Of a stretch of 64,000 nucleotides of DNA, positions 45,201-53,531 are shown one piece after another; positions within the stretch are counted from its first letter, which is position 1; each line of letters opens with the position of its first letter. Source of the DNA: Candidatus Saccharimonadota bacterium. GTDB taxonomy: Bacteria > Patescibacteriota > Saccharimonadia > Saccharimonadales > Saccharimonadaceae. Where the stretch lies: contig JAPUFB010000004.1 of NCBI GenBank assembly GCA_027492255.1, forward strand, positions 62,001 to 126,000, in the 5' to 3' direction. Below the pieces are notes generated by a model, which saw only the letters and a program-made list of their open reading frames with translations, ran no database searches and had not been told where the DNA came from. Both the position numbers and the translations under genes were made by a program.

Positions 45201-46858
45201 ACGCGAGTGATATCAACAACTTCGCCACCGATTGCTTTTTGGAAATAGCTATCGTGACTAACGTAGATAATCGCACCCTTGTAGCGGGCGAGAGCGTTTT
45301 CTAGCTCCTCAATACTTGGAAGATCAAGATGGTTTGTTGGTTCGTCAAGAATAAGTAGAGATGGATTATGCGCCAGCATCTGTATGAGCTGGAGCCGCGC
45401 TTTTTGCCCCCCACTCAACCGTTCGACAATAAGCCCCATATCGCTGCCCTCAAAGAGATAATCAGCGAGCAGTTGACGAATTTTTGTTTCATTAATTGGC
45501 AGGTGCCGGTTGAGGTATATTTTTTCGACTGCTTGACCAAGCGTAAGACTAAATAGGTCGTGATTAACCTCTTGTTCGTATACGCCGATCGATGCTTTGT
45601 TATCAATGTCGATATAGCCGTCAAAACTCTTAATTGCTGTTGATGGAATAATTCCCGCTGTCTCTAGTAGTTTTCGTATTAACGTCGTTTTTCCTGCGCC
45701 ATTCCGTCCACGAAGCTCAACTCGCTCACCTTCGCGCAGTTCGAATTTGATACCTGTAAATAACGGTATGTCATAGCCAAGACTGAGTGTTTTTACTTCA
45801 ACAAGCAATCGTGAATGTCCCTCGACATCCTTCACGCCATGAATACGAATGTTTTTGGATTTGTATTTCTCATACCGTACGCCAGCCGACAATCCGAGTG
45901 ATTCAACCGAATCTTTATCAATCCAAAAACTTGGACGTTCAATTTTCAGAAGTTCATCGCGCTCCTTTTTCGCTCTTGTTTCCATCACGACAAATGGGTT
46001 GCGCTTGTCCGCCGTCCCGCTCCATTTTGGTTTCATACTTTTTGCATAGGCAATTTGCTTTGTAAGATTGGCGATCTGCCGTTGCACAACCTCATACTCG
46101 TGCATACCACTGCTCGTGCGTTCGGCATTGAGCGCGAGATACTGGTCATAACTGCCATTGTATATATGTGCTTCACCGTCTTTGATCTCAATAATACGAT
46201 CAACTTGTGCCAGCACATCACGGTCGTGAGTAATAATCAACATCGCCGCACGTGAACTCTTCATCCATTCGATAAACTTCGCTTTCGCGACATAATCCAT
46301 ATGGTTCGTTGGCTCATCAACTAGCGCCAGATGAGCACCAGAGTGCATAATCTTTACGACTTCAACCAACCGTTTCTGCCCACCACTGAGCGCCCTGAGT
46401 AGTGAATGCGCCATTGTTTCACTAATCTGCACACGCTTCAGATCTTCGAGTATGACACCTTCGTTGTCGTAATATCCCAGATTTCCAAAGCGTTCAAGCG
46501 CCTCGGTATATTCGCCGATCTTCTTAACGTTCTCACCCATGGTTTCAGGATATGTTTCGATGATATGGGAAAGGACAGCGTACTCAGGTAAATCACCAAG
46601 GATGTATTCGAGAACAGTTTTATCCTCATGACCATGATGCTCCTGGCGCGAGCTGACGATACTGACACCGCGGCGCCAGACGATATCACCTGTAAAATCC
46701 GTGTCAGTTCCGGCCAAGATGCCAAGAAGGGTCGATTTGCCAACACCGTTGCGGCCCACAACCCCTATTTTTTCGCCATCACGAATTGAGAACGAAAGGT
46801 TTTTGTATAAACTTTTCGGACCAAAGGATTTTTCGGTAATCGTGATATCGGCAATCAT
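45197..46858 (-). CDS. ABC-F family ATPase
   Basis: 553 residues with two ABC domains in one chain and no membrane segment: Walker A GRNGVGKST and GRNGAGKTT, signatures LSGGQKRLVEV and LSGGQKARLQL, Walker B LALVDEPTNH and LLILDEPTNHLD. The linker (about 245-300) carries KQIAYAKSMKPKWSGTADKRNP. ABC-F proteins act on stalled or antibiotic-bound ribosomes. TATACT ends 7 nt before the ATG. Confidence 0.93.
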   Translation of the reverse strand: MIADITITEKSFGPKSLYKNLSFSIRDGEKIGVVGRNGVGKSTLLGILAGTDTDFTGDIVWRRGVSIVSSRQEHHGHEDKTVLEYILGDLPEYAVLSHIIETYPETMGENVKKIGEYTEALERFGNLGYYDNEGVILEDLKRVQISETMAHSLLRALSGGQKRLVEVVKIMHSGAHLALVDEPTNHMDYVAKAKFIEWMKSSRAAMLIITHDRDVLAQVDRIIEIKDGEAHIYNGSYDQYLALNAERTSSGMHEYEVVQRQIANLTKQIAYAKSMKPKWSGTADKRNPFVVMETRAKKERDELLKIERPSFWIDKDSVESLGLSAGVRYEKYKSKNIRIHGVKDVEGHSRLLVEVKTLSLGYDIPLFTGIKFELREGERVELRGRNGAGKTTLIRKLLETAGIIPSTAIKSFDGYIDIDNKASIGVYEQEVNHDLFSLTLGQAVEKIYLNRHLPINETKIRQLLADYLFEGSDMGLIVERLSGGQKARLQLIQMLAHNPSLLILDEPTNHLDLPSIEELENALARYKGAIIYVSHDSYFQKAIGGEVVDITRV

Positions 46859-46891
46859 GCTTCATAGTATACCACGACCCCTGTTCATATA

Positions 46892-46920
46892 TTGACAGTA
46901 TTTGTTAATATTGCTATAAA
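46892..46920 (+). promoter_or_regulatory. Promoter of 46964 gene
   Basis: TTGACA (46892-46897), 17-nt spacer, TATAAA (46915-46920). The leader holds GATGC/GCATC (46928-46944) before AAGGAG. Confidence 0.75.
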
Positions 46921-46963
46921 TACAGTTGATGCACCTGCCGCATCCTAAGCTCAAGGAGATGCA

Positions 46964-47176
46964 ATGACACACGAAGCAACACCTGGAGTAAAACTGGGCC
47001 TCAAGGGATGGGTGCTCCGAACAACGATTCGAGCAGTTGTAGCTCTCGAGGAAGAGTCCAAGAACACCGGAGGTTGGCCGAGTACGTGGACCAAGATCCG
47101 TGCAACGTTCTGGGCCGCCGTGAGCAGGGGGTTCTTCGGCATCACTGACGAGGAATTCCTCGGCAAAGTCGCGTGA
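46964..47176 (+). CDS. 70-residue hypothetical protein
   Basis: MTHEATPGVKLGLKGWVLRT continuing TIRAVVALEEESKNTGGWPSTWTKIRATFWAAVSRGFFGITDEEFLGKVA. Amphipathic helices, rich in Trp, Gly and basic residues; no clear membrane span. Strong Shine-Dalgarno (AAGGAG), consensus promoter and terminator mark it as a real unit. Higher GC than its surroundings. Unknown family. Confidence 0.65.
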   Translation: MTHEATPGVKLGLKGWVLRTTIRAVVALEEESKNTGGWPSTWTKIRATFWAAVSRGFFGITDEEFLGKVA

Positions 47177-47177
47177 G

Positions 47178-47243
47178 AAAAGGCAAGTGGAGAGCGTCCA
47201 ATAGAGATGCTCCCTGGCCGTTCTCCACGCGGCCTTTTCTTTT
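47178..47243 (+). terminator. Extended hairpin terminator after 46964 gene
   Basis: GAAAAGGC / GCCTTTTC outer arms with inner GTGGAGA / TCTCCAC, then TTTTTCT. The loop of about 25 nt makes it longer than usual. Confidence 0.7.
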
Positions 47244-47255
47244 TCTATAAATACG

Positions 47256-47297
47256 CTACTGGTAGTGTATTTATACTATACTATACGCTACCTGTAG
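47256..47297. promoter_or_regulatory. Pair of palindromic operator-like sites
   Basis: CTACTGGTAG (47256-47265) and CTACCTGTAG (47288-47297): two CTAC-N2-GTAG palindromes 32 nt apart (about three helical turns) within a TATA-rich stretch, upstream of the 47368 gene. Confidence 0.4.
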
Positions 47298-47367
47298 TTA
47301 TTATTACCATATACATACTGCTCCTAATGCGCTTATACTAAATCACAAAGCAATAAGGGGGCACAGT

Positions 47368-47520
47368 ATGACTGGAGAGCAAGATGTTCTTTTCGGAGAA
47401 CCGGAATGGGTTCAGGATCAATTGGATTTTACGGAACTAGATGACCCGAGTATTACTAACGAAGGGGATATAGATCCTAGAGCTCGTTTGGGGATTCAAT
47501 CTCTAGGGAGCATACTATAA
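47368..47520 (+). CDS. 50-residue acidic protein
   Basis: MTGEQDVLFGEPEWVQDQLD, then FTELDDPSITNEGDIDPRARLGIQSLGSIL. Strongly acidic, soluble. AAGGGGGC lies 9 nt before ATG 47368. It ends 3 nt before the CobO-like gene, so the two are probably co-transcribed. Unknown family. Confidence 0.6.
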   Translation: MTGEQDVLFGEPEWVQDQLDFTELDDPSITNEGDIDPRARLGIQSLGSIL

Positions 47521-47523
47521 GCC

Positions 47524-48090
47524 ATGGCATTTGAAGATTTTACCACTAAAGAAAGTGTGTTAGTCGTTTACACCGGAGAAGGCAAAGGGAAAACCAGCGC
47601 GAGCCTAGGACTAATGGCACGCGCACTTGGGGCAGGATGGCGCGTCGCATATGTGCAATTTATCAAGATGTGGGAAGTTAATGAACATAAATTCGTAAAA
47701 AAGATCGCCCCACTCTTCGACGACCAGCTCACATTTTATAAAGGCGGAGCAGGATTTTTTGATGCTGGTGAAATCAGCTCAAAGGCAAGCAAACAGGAAC
47801 ATCTCGACCACGCCCGGGCAACCTATGATTTTGCCCTGAACTGTGCAACAAGCGGCAACTATGACCTCGTGATCTGCGATGAAATCAACAACGCCGTCCA
47901 CGATGGTCTCCTCACAGAAACTGATCTTAAAAACCTCATGACAAAACGAGCGCCAACTACTAGTCTCTGTATTACCGGACGGAATTTTCCTGAAAAACTA
48001 CTGCGCTATGCCGATATCGCAACTAATATGACGAAGATTAAACATCATTACGACGATAAATACCTCGCAAATAAAGGAATTGATTACTAG
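47524..48090 (+). CDS. CobO/BtuR-type corrinoid adenosyltransferase-like protein
   Basis: 188 residues. P-loop VVYTGEGKGKTSASLGLMARALGAGWRVAYVQFIKMWE, LVICDEINNAVHDGLL and CITGRNFPEKLLRYADIATNMTKIKHHYD are the family hallmarks. CobO transfers adenosyl from ATP to cob(I)alamin. No corrinoid-dependent enzyme is in the window, so salvage for an enzyme elsewhere, or another role for this fold, cannot be told apart. Confidence 0.85.
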   Translation: MAFEDFTTKESVLVVYTGEGKGKTSASLGLMARALGAGWRVAYVQFIKMWEVNEHKFVKKIAPLFDDQLTFYKGGAGFFDAGEISSKASKQEHLDHARATYDFALNCATSGNYDLVICDEINNAVHDGLLTETDLKNLMTKRAPTTSLCITGRNFPEKLLRYADIATNMTKIKHHYDDKYLANKGIDY

Positions 48091-48093
48091 CAC

Positions 48094-49464
48094 CTACTTG
48101 GTCATAAACATGCGAAGTGGTTTTTTGAGGAGACGCTTACCTCGACTCAGAACTGAATTGTGACGCTCGGCTAATATCTTTTCGGCATGATCAAGAATAA
48201 CGTCATGGTATAATTTTTCAAGCTTTTTCATCTGTTTTTTCTCAGTATACGCCATAGCAAGCTGCTTACTACGCTCACCGAATTTCCGCCGCTTTGCTGG
48301 GCTCGAAAGAAGTGCAGTAACTTTATTCGCAAAATCAGTTGGTTGATTTTTGGCATAGTAACCATTTTCACCGTCATGCACAACTTCGCTCACCTCGGTA
48401 TCGATTAATACGATTGGTCGATGTGCTTGGGCGGCTTCGTGAAGTACCCAGCCCTGAGTATCTTTCAGGGAAGGAAAGGTGAACACATCCATAACCTCAT
48501 AGGCCACACCAAGCTGCTCGCGTGGAATTGAACCCGTAAAGATGATTCTGTCAGGATATTTCGATGCGGCGGCCATCGCCTCGAGCGTCTTGCGATATTC
48601 AAAATCACCCACAAAGAGTAGTTTTGCCGCTGGCCGGGCTTTACCAACACGATCAAATGCCTTAATAAGAATTGGCAAATTTTTCTCTTCACCCAGACGG
48701 CCAACAAATCCAAAAACTTCGTCTTTTTTACTCAGCCCCCATGTAGTACGAAAGGCACGTAAAGCCGCCTCCGAAGGATGCGGAATTGCATTGACCCCAT
48801 TTGGCATGAGCGTCAGATCATAGCGATAATGTTTGTCCTGCCAGCTTTTTAACTGTCGTTCACTCTTGCGGCTCAATACGATCACAGCATCAGCTTTGCT
48901 GTAGAGCATCGTCATAGCCTTGGCGACAATATCCTGGTTCCATTTCATAATTTTTGTACGTGGCCGGTACAGTTTTATGATCTCACGTATGTCTTTGCCC
49001 TTTAACTTAACGCTCATAGGAAAGACGATACCCACGAGGGCAAGGATGCCAGGAAGGACATTTGGATAATTCTCGACGAATTGGTATAGATCTGTACTGT
49101 GCTGTGTGATGAATGGCGTATTGTTTTTAATCGCTGCATTGATACCGAGCAGGCCTACTTGCGACGGAGTAAAAATATGGATCACATCCAATTCCATCTC
49201 TTCGATTTGATGCATGATGCGTGGCGGGAAGAACAATGTAAAATCAAAATCCGTAAAGAGGCCACTGGGAAAACTCGGAAAGCGTATGATATGGTCGTCT
49301 TCAGCTGTCAGAACGAGTCGCTTACTAAGACTCATCGTGCGGGCAGGACAAAACACATACACTTCATGACCCATCGCCTCAAGATTATTTTTAAGCGATT
49401 CCACGACAAACGTAATACCGTTGATAGTTGGTCGATATGTGTCAGTGAAAAGTCCTATGCGCAT
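48094..49464 (-). CDS. GT4-family glycosyltransferase
   Basis: 456 residues from ATG 49464 (MRIGLFTDTYRPTINGITFVVESLKNNLEAMGHEVYVFCP); upstream frame extension is non-coding in character. C-terminal GT-B domain: VFGFVGRLGEEKNLPILIKAFDRV, FTFPSLKDTQGWVLHEAAQAHRPIVLIDTE. Uses nucleotide-sugars to build glycolipid or cell-surface glycan. TATAAT lies about 12 nt upstream. It follows the next GT4 gene by 28 nt. Confidence 0.9.
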   Translation of the reverse strand: MRIGLFTDTYRPTINGITFVVESLKNNLEAMGHEVYVFCPARTMSLSKRLVLTAEDDHIIRFPSFPSGLFTDFDFTLFFPPRIMHQIEEMELDVIHIFTPSQVGLLGINAAIKNNTPFITQHSTDLYQFVENYPNVLPGILALVGIVFPMSVKLKGKDIREIIKLYRPRTKIMKWNQDIVAKAMTMLYSKADAVIVLSRKSERQLKSWQDKHYRYDLTLMPNGVNAIPHPSEAALRAFRTTWGLSKKDEVFGFVGRLGEEKNLPILIKAFDRVGKARPAAKLLFVGDFEYRKTLEAMAAASKYPDRIIFTGSIPREQLGVAYEVMDVFTFPSLKDTQGWVLHEAAQAHRPIVLIDTEVSEVVHDGENGYYAKNQPTDFANKVTALLSSPAKRRKFGERSKQLAMAYTEKKQMKKLEKLYHDVILDHAEKILAERHNSVLSRGKRLLKKPLRMFMTK

Positions 49465-49492
49465 AAACTGTGTGTCATTATAGCAAACACGG

Positions 49493-50686
49493 TCACTTTC
49501 GTGCTTCCTTAAGGGCAAAATGATAAAAATCGAGAAACGCCTTGTAACTGCTAGCGTGTGAGTGATGATCGAGTATGTATTGTCGTGAGTAGTTGGCAAA
49601 TCGCTCTTGAAGCTCTGGATCACCCGTAATCTTCAAGATAGCATCAGAACAGGCTTCGATATCGTTGAGTGGGATGAGATAGCCATTTTTACCCGTATGG
49701 CAAAGCTCATGGAGAGCGGCAATATCAACAGCGATAACTGGTAGTCCACAGGCCATCGCTTCCATTGTGGCGATGCTCTGTAACTCAGCAGGAGAGGTGA
49801 TGATATATAGCTGTGCGTGCTGTAGAAGTGCGACCTTTTCCTCGTCCGATACCAGCCCCGTGAAGAGCACCTTCTCTGCGACACCGAGTTCTTCACATTG
49901 TTTCTGCAGCTGCGTGACACGATTACCCTTACCGGCAATAACCATGCCGAGACCAGAATCTTTTTTGAGCGCTGCGGCAAATCCATCAACAGTCATATCG
50001 ATACGCTTTTCAGCATTAACACGGCCAAGATAAATGATATAGCGTTCACTTGGAAGCGTAAATCGCTGCAGCCGCACATCCTTACTTGGCAAACTTTTAT
50101 CCTTGATTGGATGGTATTGCTCAGTATCAACTCCATTGCTAATTGCAAATAAAGGACGTGTTAATCCGTGCTCCTTAAGGAGCTGGATGGCACTTGGAGT
50201 AGGACTGGAAACCGCCAAGAAATTCTCATGAAAACGAACAAGCTGCCTCCAAAAGAGGTTCTCAGCCCGCTTGCTCCGCTGAACGAACTTCGGAAAACTC
50301 ATAAAGATATTCTCCGGCATCAAATGATTTGTGGCGACGAGCGGGATACCCAACTTCTTCGCATAACGCCTAAGTACTTCTCCGGTAATCGCCATCGTGT
50401 TGATATGTATAATATCGGGCTTAAATTCATGCAACACTTTTTTCACCTGTGAGGCAGCATAGTACGTGATGCGATATCCATCTTTATTGAGTGGCAAGGG
50501 CATCGAGGCGGTGCGATAAATATGCGATCCATTATGATCTTCTTCATATTTTCGCCATTTTACTCCTGGCACTAACACGCAGACTTTATGACCATCGGCT
50601 ATGAGCTGACCAACGAGACGCTCTTCAAAGACAGCTCCTCCGTCTTTATTTGGCCAATAGCTCTCACTAGATATCAAAACCTTCAT
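49493..50686 (-). CDS. GT4-family glycosyltransferase
   Basis: 397 residues. MKVLISSESYWPNKDGGAVFEERL, IIYLGRVNAEKRIDMTVDGFAAAL, and the donor-binding SPAELQSIATMEAMACGLPVIAVDIAALHELC (E-x7-E). Acceptor and sugar unknown. GAAAGGAAG precedes the ATG. It is between the debranching-like gene and the second GT4, all on the same strand. Confidence 0.93.
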   Translation of the reverse strand: MKVLISSESYWPNKDGGAVFEERLVGQLIADGHKVCVLVPGVKWRKYEEDHNGSHIYRTASMPLPLNKDGYRITYYAASQVKKVLHEFKPDIIHINTMAITGEVLRRYAKKLGIPLVATNHLMPENIFMSFPKFVQRSKRAENLFWRQLVRFHENFLAVSSPTPSAIQLLKEHGLTRPLFAISNGVDTEQYHPIKDKSLPSKDVRLQRFTLPSERYIIYLGRVNAEKRIDMTVDGFAAALKKDSGLGMVIAGKGNRVTQLQKQCEELGVAEKVLFTGLVSDEEKVALLQHAQLYIITSPAELQSIATMEAMACGLPVIAVDIAALHELCHTGKNGYLIPLNDIEACSDAILKITGDPELQERFANYSRQYILDHHSHASSYKAFLDFYHFALKEARK

Positions 50687-50700
50687 GGTCTTCCTTTCGT

Positions 50701-52278
50701 TTATCGTAACGTCATAGACTGTTTCATATAGTATAGCGCTGTTTTTGCGAGCGCGGTAAAACGGGTAAATCGCACCGGAATTATCTCGAATTGATCACGA
50801 GCCTTCTTGGGTTCAACTCTATCGATGTGTGGAATTTTCTGTAATATATCATCCTCAAGCGATCGCTTCCATGACGCTTCGGGAATACGCTCTTCTTTGT
50901 TATTCCGCCTGTAGGCAAGAACCATCATCGGAACGACCGTAAAGGCGATGAAGGCTTCCGGAGGAAATTGGATAGGTAGTTTTCGTGCCTTTGGATCAGC
51001 TGAGGGGGTAAAAACTTTTTGATCGTGGTCAATGATATAAAACTCTTGAAAAAAACCGACGGCATTTGCAGCATTGATGAGACGGTTCTCAAGTTGCTCC
51101 GCAAGACGAAACAAGCCATGACGCCGTAAACCCTCGATAAACATGAATGTAAACATCGGCCATACCGTTTGAGATCCGTGATAGTCAACCAGTGTTCCAA
51201 GTGGCTCAGGGTAATTCATAGAACGCGTTCGGATACCCGCTGCCGTGAGAAAATCATCTGCAAATAGACGACGAATAATACCCGATAACTTTTCCTGATA
51301 GACCATTTCAGGAAGATCATCCCAAAAACTATTATTGAGCGTCCAGCCAGCCGAAAGATTCGGTACATCAGATTGGAGGCGCGTATGATTTTTATAACTC
51401 ATCGTACTGGCGAAACATTGTTGATCCTCATCCCAAAAATCACGTAGAAGCGCTTCTGTCATCTTTGCCGCAACCTTCTTCCACTCACTGGAGTGTAAGG
51501 GTAACATATACGCCGCATCCTGAAGTGCATCAATCGTGTACGCCTGTACTTCGACAAATGAAATCGGATGTTTAAAGTTAATCGCCGAACGGTCTGCCCA
51601 TGCATAGGACGAGACTGAGTCTTCAAATGTTCCGTAAGGATGCGCAGTTTTATTGGTCCGCGTAAGACATATGCAGTCATATTCATCCGTCTGAGTAATC
51701 ATCCATTCAACTGCTCGCTCGACAGTCTCGCCGATCGTCACTGTAGTGCCTTTGATGCGCACTGTCTGCTCAAGAATATGTGCATCAATATGCATGAAAT
51801 ATTTATGCACCAATCGAATATATAGCGCAGTAGTATCGATAGCAAAATAGGTAGTTATCGTACTATCTGTAACACCCCAAAACCACCCAGCAATATGCAT
51901 TGTCATTTGCTGCAGCCAGGTTCCACGCCAACTGTCGAGATGGCGATGCTCATGAATAATACGACCCAATGCTTCGCCTGTTTTAGCGTGACTCGTGGTG
52001 CCCTGTAATTCGGCCAGAGCAACAATTGCGCTATGCGATACTTCCTGGTCAAAATCAGAAACGAATTTTGCACTCATCGCGGCGTCACGCCCGAACAGTG
52101 TGTGATTATAGAATTGGCCATTGCTTGTGTATATGCCGAAATTTTTTATGTCACGCAGACCTAAGTATGCGTCAACCACGCCACTAACACGGCGATCAAG
52201 TTCATCGGCATCTTTAAGGAAATTCATTACCATAAGCGTAGCATTTTTATGATCATAGAAAAAGCCGTCCGTTCCCAT
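50701..52278 (-). CDS. Glycogen-debranching/glucoamylase-like (alpha/alpha)6 protein
   Basis: 525 residues from ATG 52278. HTLFGRDAAMSAKFV, ALAELQGTTSHAKTGEALGRIIHEHRH, and TTAYFAIDTTALYIRL-like DSTITTYFAIDTTALYIRLVH match the (alpha/alpha)6 barrels of amylo-1,6-glucosidase and related glycosidases. The frame stays open to 52428, but that part overlaps the membrane-protein gene, so the true N-terminus is uncertain; a start directly after 52320 with AAAAAGGGA is possible. Likely acts on an alpha-glucan with the two GT4 genes. Confidence 0.75.
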   Translation of the reverse strand: MGTDGFFYDHKNATLMVMNFLKDADELDRRVSGVVDAYLGLRDIKNFGIYTSNGQFYNHTLFGRDAAMSAKFVSDFDQEVSHSAIVALAELQGTTSHAKTGEALGRIIHEHRHLDSWRGTWLQQMTMHIAGWFWGVTDSTITTYFAIDTTALYIRLVHKYFMHIDAHILEQTVRIKGTTVTIGETVERAVEWMITQTDEYDCICLTRTNKTAHPYGTFEDSVSSYAWADRSAINFKHPISFVEVQAYTIDALQDAAYMLPLHSSEWKKVAAKMTEALLRDFWDEDQQCFASTMSYKNHTRLQSDVPNLSAGWTLNNSFWDDLPEMVYQEKLSGIIRRLFADDFLTAAGIRTRSMNYPEPLGTLVDYHGSQTVWPMFTFMFIEGLRRHGLFRLAEQLENRLINAANAVGFFQEFYIIDHDQKVFTPSADPKARKLPIQFPPEAFIAFTVVPMMVLAYRRNNKEERIPEASWKRSLEDDILQKIPHIDRVEPKKARDQFEIIPVRFTRFTALAKTALYYMKQSMTLR

Positions 52279-52319
52279 CTTGTCTTGCGACAATACGGTA
52301 CTTGGACGGTATCCCTTTT

Positions 52320-52940
52320 TCAGCGTTTTTCCCAGATCGGCTTCCAGCTCTCGACATGGGCGTTCTCGATGCGTTGCTGCCTCGTCTGATCGGAGGAATA
52401 TCGTTCTCCGAAGAGACAAGCAAGCCACAGGACGATCGGAGCGATGGCACAGAGCAGCATAGTGTTGAACTGCTTGCCAGCGACAAGCGCGACGAACGTT
52501 GCAACTGACAGGTATCCGTATCCTCCGTAGAGCAGGAAGTTATGGAACACCTTGGTCGGACTGCGAAGCGCGCGAGCCGGGAAAGCGTACGGCGCGGATG
52601 GATCTGCAAGCAGCTCCATCCGTGTCATCATGACCGCTACCCCAAGGGCAACCGTCAGGACGATACCGTGCCACCAGACACTGTTGTACCAGTGCTTCTC
52701 GTGCGGTAGGTTCTGCGCCAGTACCAGCATGTTCGCAACCGCCCAGCTGAGGAAAAGATCGCCAGGAAGGAACGACAAGTACTGGTGCCATGGGTCGATC
52801 GGCAGGAGACGGCTCTCACCAACGATCCCAACGACGAACATCATGCCCGGCGTGATCGCCAGACAGAGCAGCACCGTGAGCCACCACGAGTGGTTGGTCA
52901 GGTACGAGAATGGCCAGAACAGGCCGGTGACAGGGTCCAT
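52320..52940 (-). CDS. Multi-pass membrane protein, unknown
   Basis: 206 residues and about 6 hydrophobic segments (HSWWLTVLLCLAITPGMMFVVGIVG, YLSFLPGDLFLSWAVANMLVLAQ, SVWWHGIVLTVALGVAVMM, VFHNFLLYGGYGYLSVATFVALVAG, LLCAIAPIVLWLACLFG). Family unknown. Start placed at ATG 52940 (MDPVTGLFWPF) with AAAGG upstream; the longer start at 53015 lies inside the -10 box and cannot be used. The leader has GGGCGA/TCGCCC (52961-52976). Strongly GC-richer than its neighbours. Confidence 0.7.
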   Translation of the reverse strand: MDPVTGLFWPFSYLTNHSWWLTVLLCLAITPGMMFVVGIVGESRLLPIDPWHQYLSFLPGDLFLSWAVANMLVLAQNLPHEKHWYNSVWWHGIVLTVALGVAVMMTRMELLADPSAPYAFPARALRSPTKVFHNFLLYGGYGYLSVATFVALVAGKQFNTMLLCAIAPIVLWLACLFGERYSSDQTRQQRIENAHVESWKPIWEKR

Positions 52941-53013
52941 CAGGACGCCTTTCTGAAAAGGGGCGATGCGTCGCCCGAGAAGTTGTAGCGCCCCAGGCAA
53001 GGCTATCTTTATC

Positions 53014-53043
53014 ATTATATCACATAATGTACCTATTTGTCAA
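53014..53043 (-). promoter_or_regulatory. Consensus promoter of 52940 gene
   Basis: Minus strand TTGACA (53043-53038), 18-nt spacer, TATAAT (53019-53014). This excludes an ATG at 53015 as the start codon. Confidence 0.8.
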
Positions 53044-53072
53044 CTTTCTACCTCTGGTGTAGTATAGGTTAT

Positions 53073-53525
53073 ATGAAGAAAAAAGCTTCGCGACCGTCCG
53101 TAATCGTCAATCGCCGCGCCAGGTTCGACTATGAACTTGGGGAGGATTTGGTTGTGGGGCTTAGTTTAAATGGCCGAGAGGTGAGGGCTGCCCGTCAAGG
53201 ACACGTGCAATTACGGGGCGCCTATGTCACGATTCGCGACGAAGAACTCTGGCTCAACAATGCTAGTTTTAGTATCGTCAATAACGAAAAAGGTACCCAT
53301 GGTGCCCCGACAGTTGATTCGAGTGTTCGCAAACTTCTTGCTAAACGAAAGCAAATCGACCACCTGGCCGATAGTAAAAAACAGGGGATGACAATTATTC
53401 CAACGAAACTATTGACCGAAGGTCGCTTTATCAAGCTGGTAATAGCCCTTGGTAAGGGTAAAAAGAATTGGGATAAACGACAGACAATTAAAAAACGTGA
53501 TCTTGAACGCGAATCTAGGCGCTAG
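53073..53525 (+). CDS. smpB: SsrA-binding protein SmpB
   Basis: 150 residues from ATG 53073. VIVNRRARFDYELGEDLVVGLSLNGREVRAARQGHVQLRGAYV and the basic C-terminal tail GKGKKNWDKRQTIKKRDLERESRR are the SmpB signatures. It carries tmRNA to stalled ribosomes. The OB-fold residue usually written GTEVKSLR reads GREVRAAR. No tmRNA gene was recognised in the window. Normal length. Confidence 0.92.
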   Translation: MKKKASRPSVIVNRRARFDYELGEDLVVGLSLNGREVRAARQGHVQLRGAYVTIRDEELWLNNASFSIVNNEKGTHGAPTVDSSVRKLLAKRKQIDHLADSKKQGMTIIPTKLLTEGRFIKLVIALGKGKKNWDKRQTIKKRDLERESRR

Positions 53526-53531
53526 AGTAGT

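Noticed and set aside
53013-53015. ATG at 53015 as start of the membrane protein
   Set aside because: It overlaps the TATAAT -10 element; the Shine-Dalgarno-preceded ATG at 52940 is preferred.
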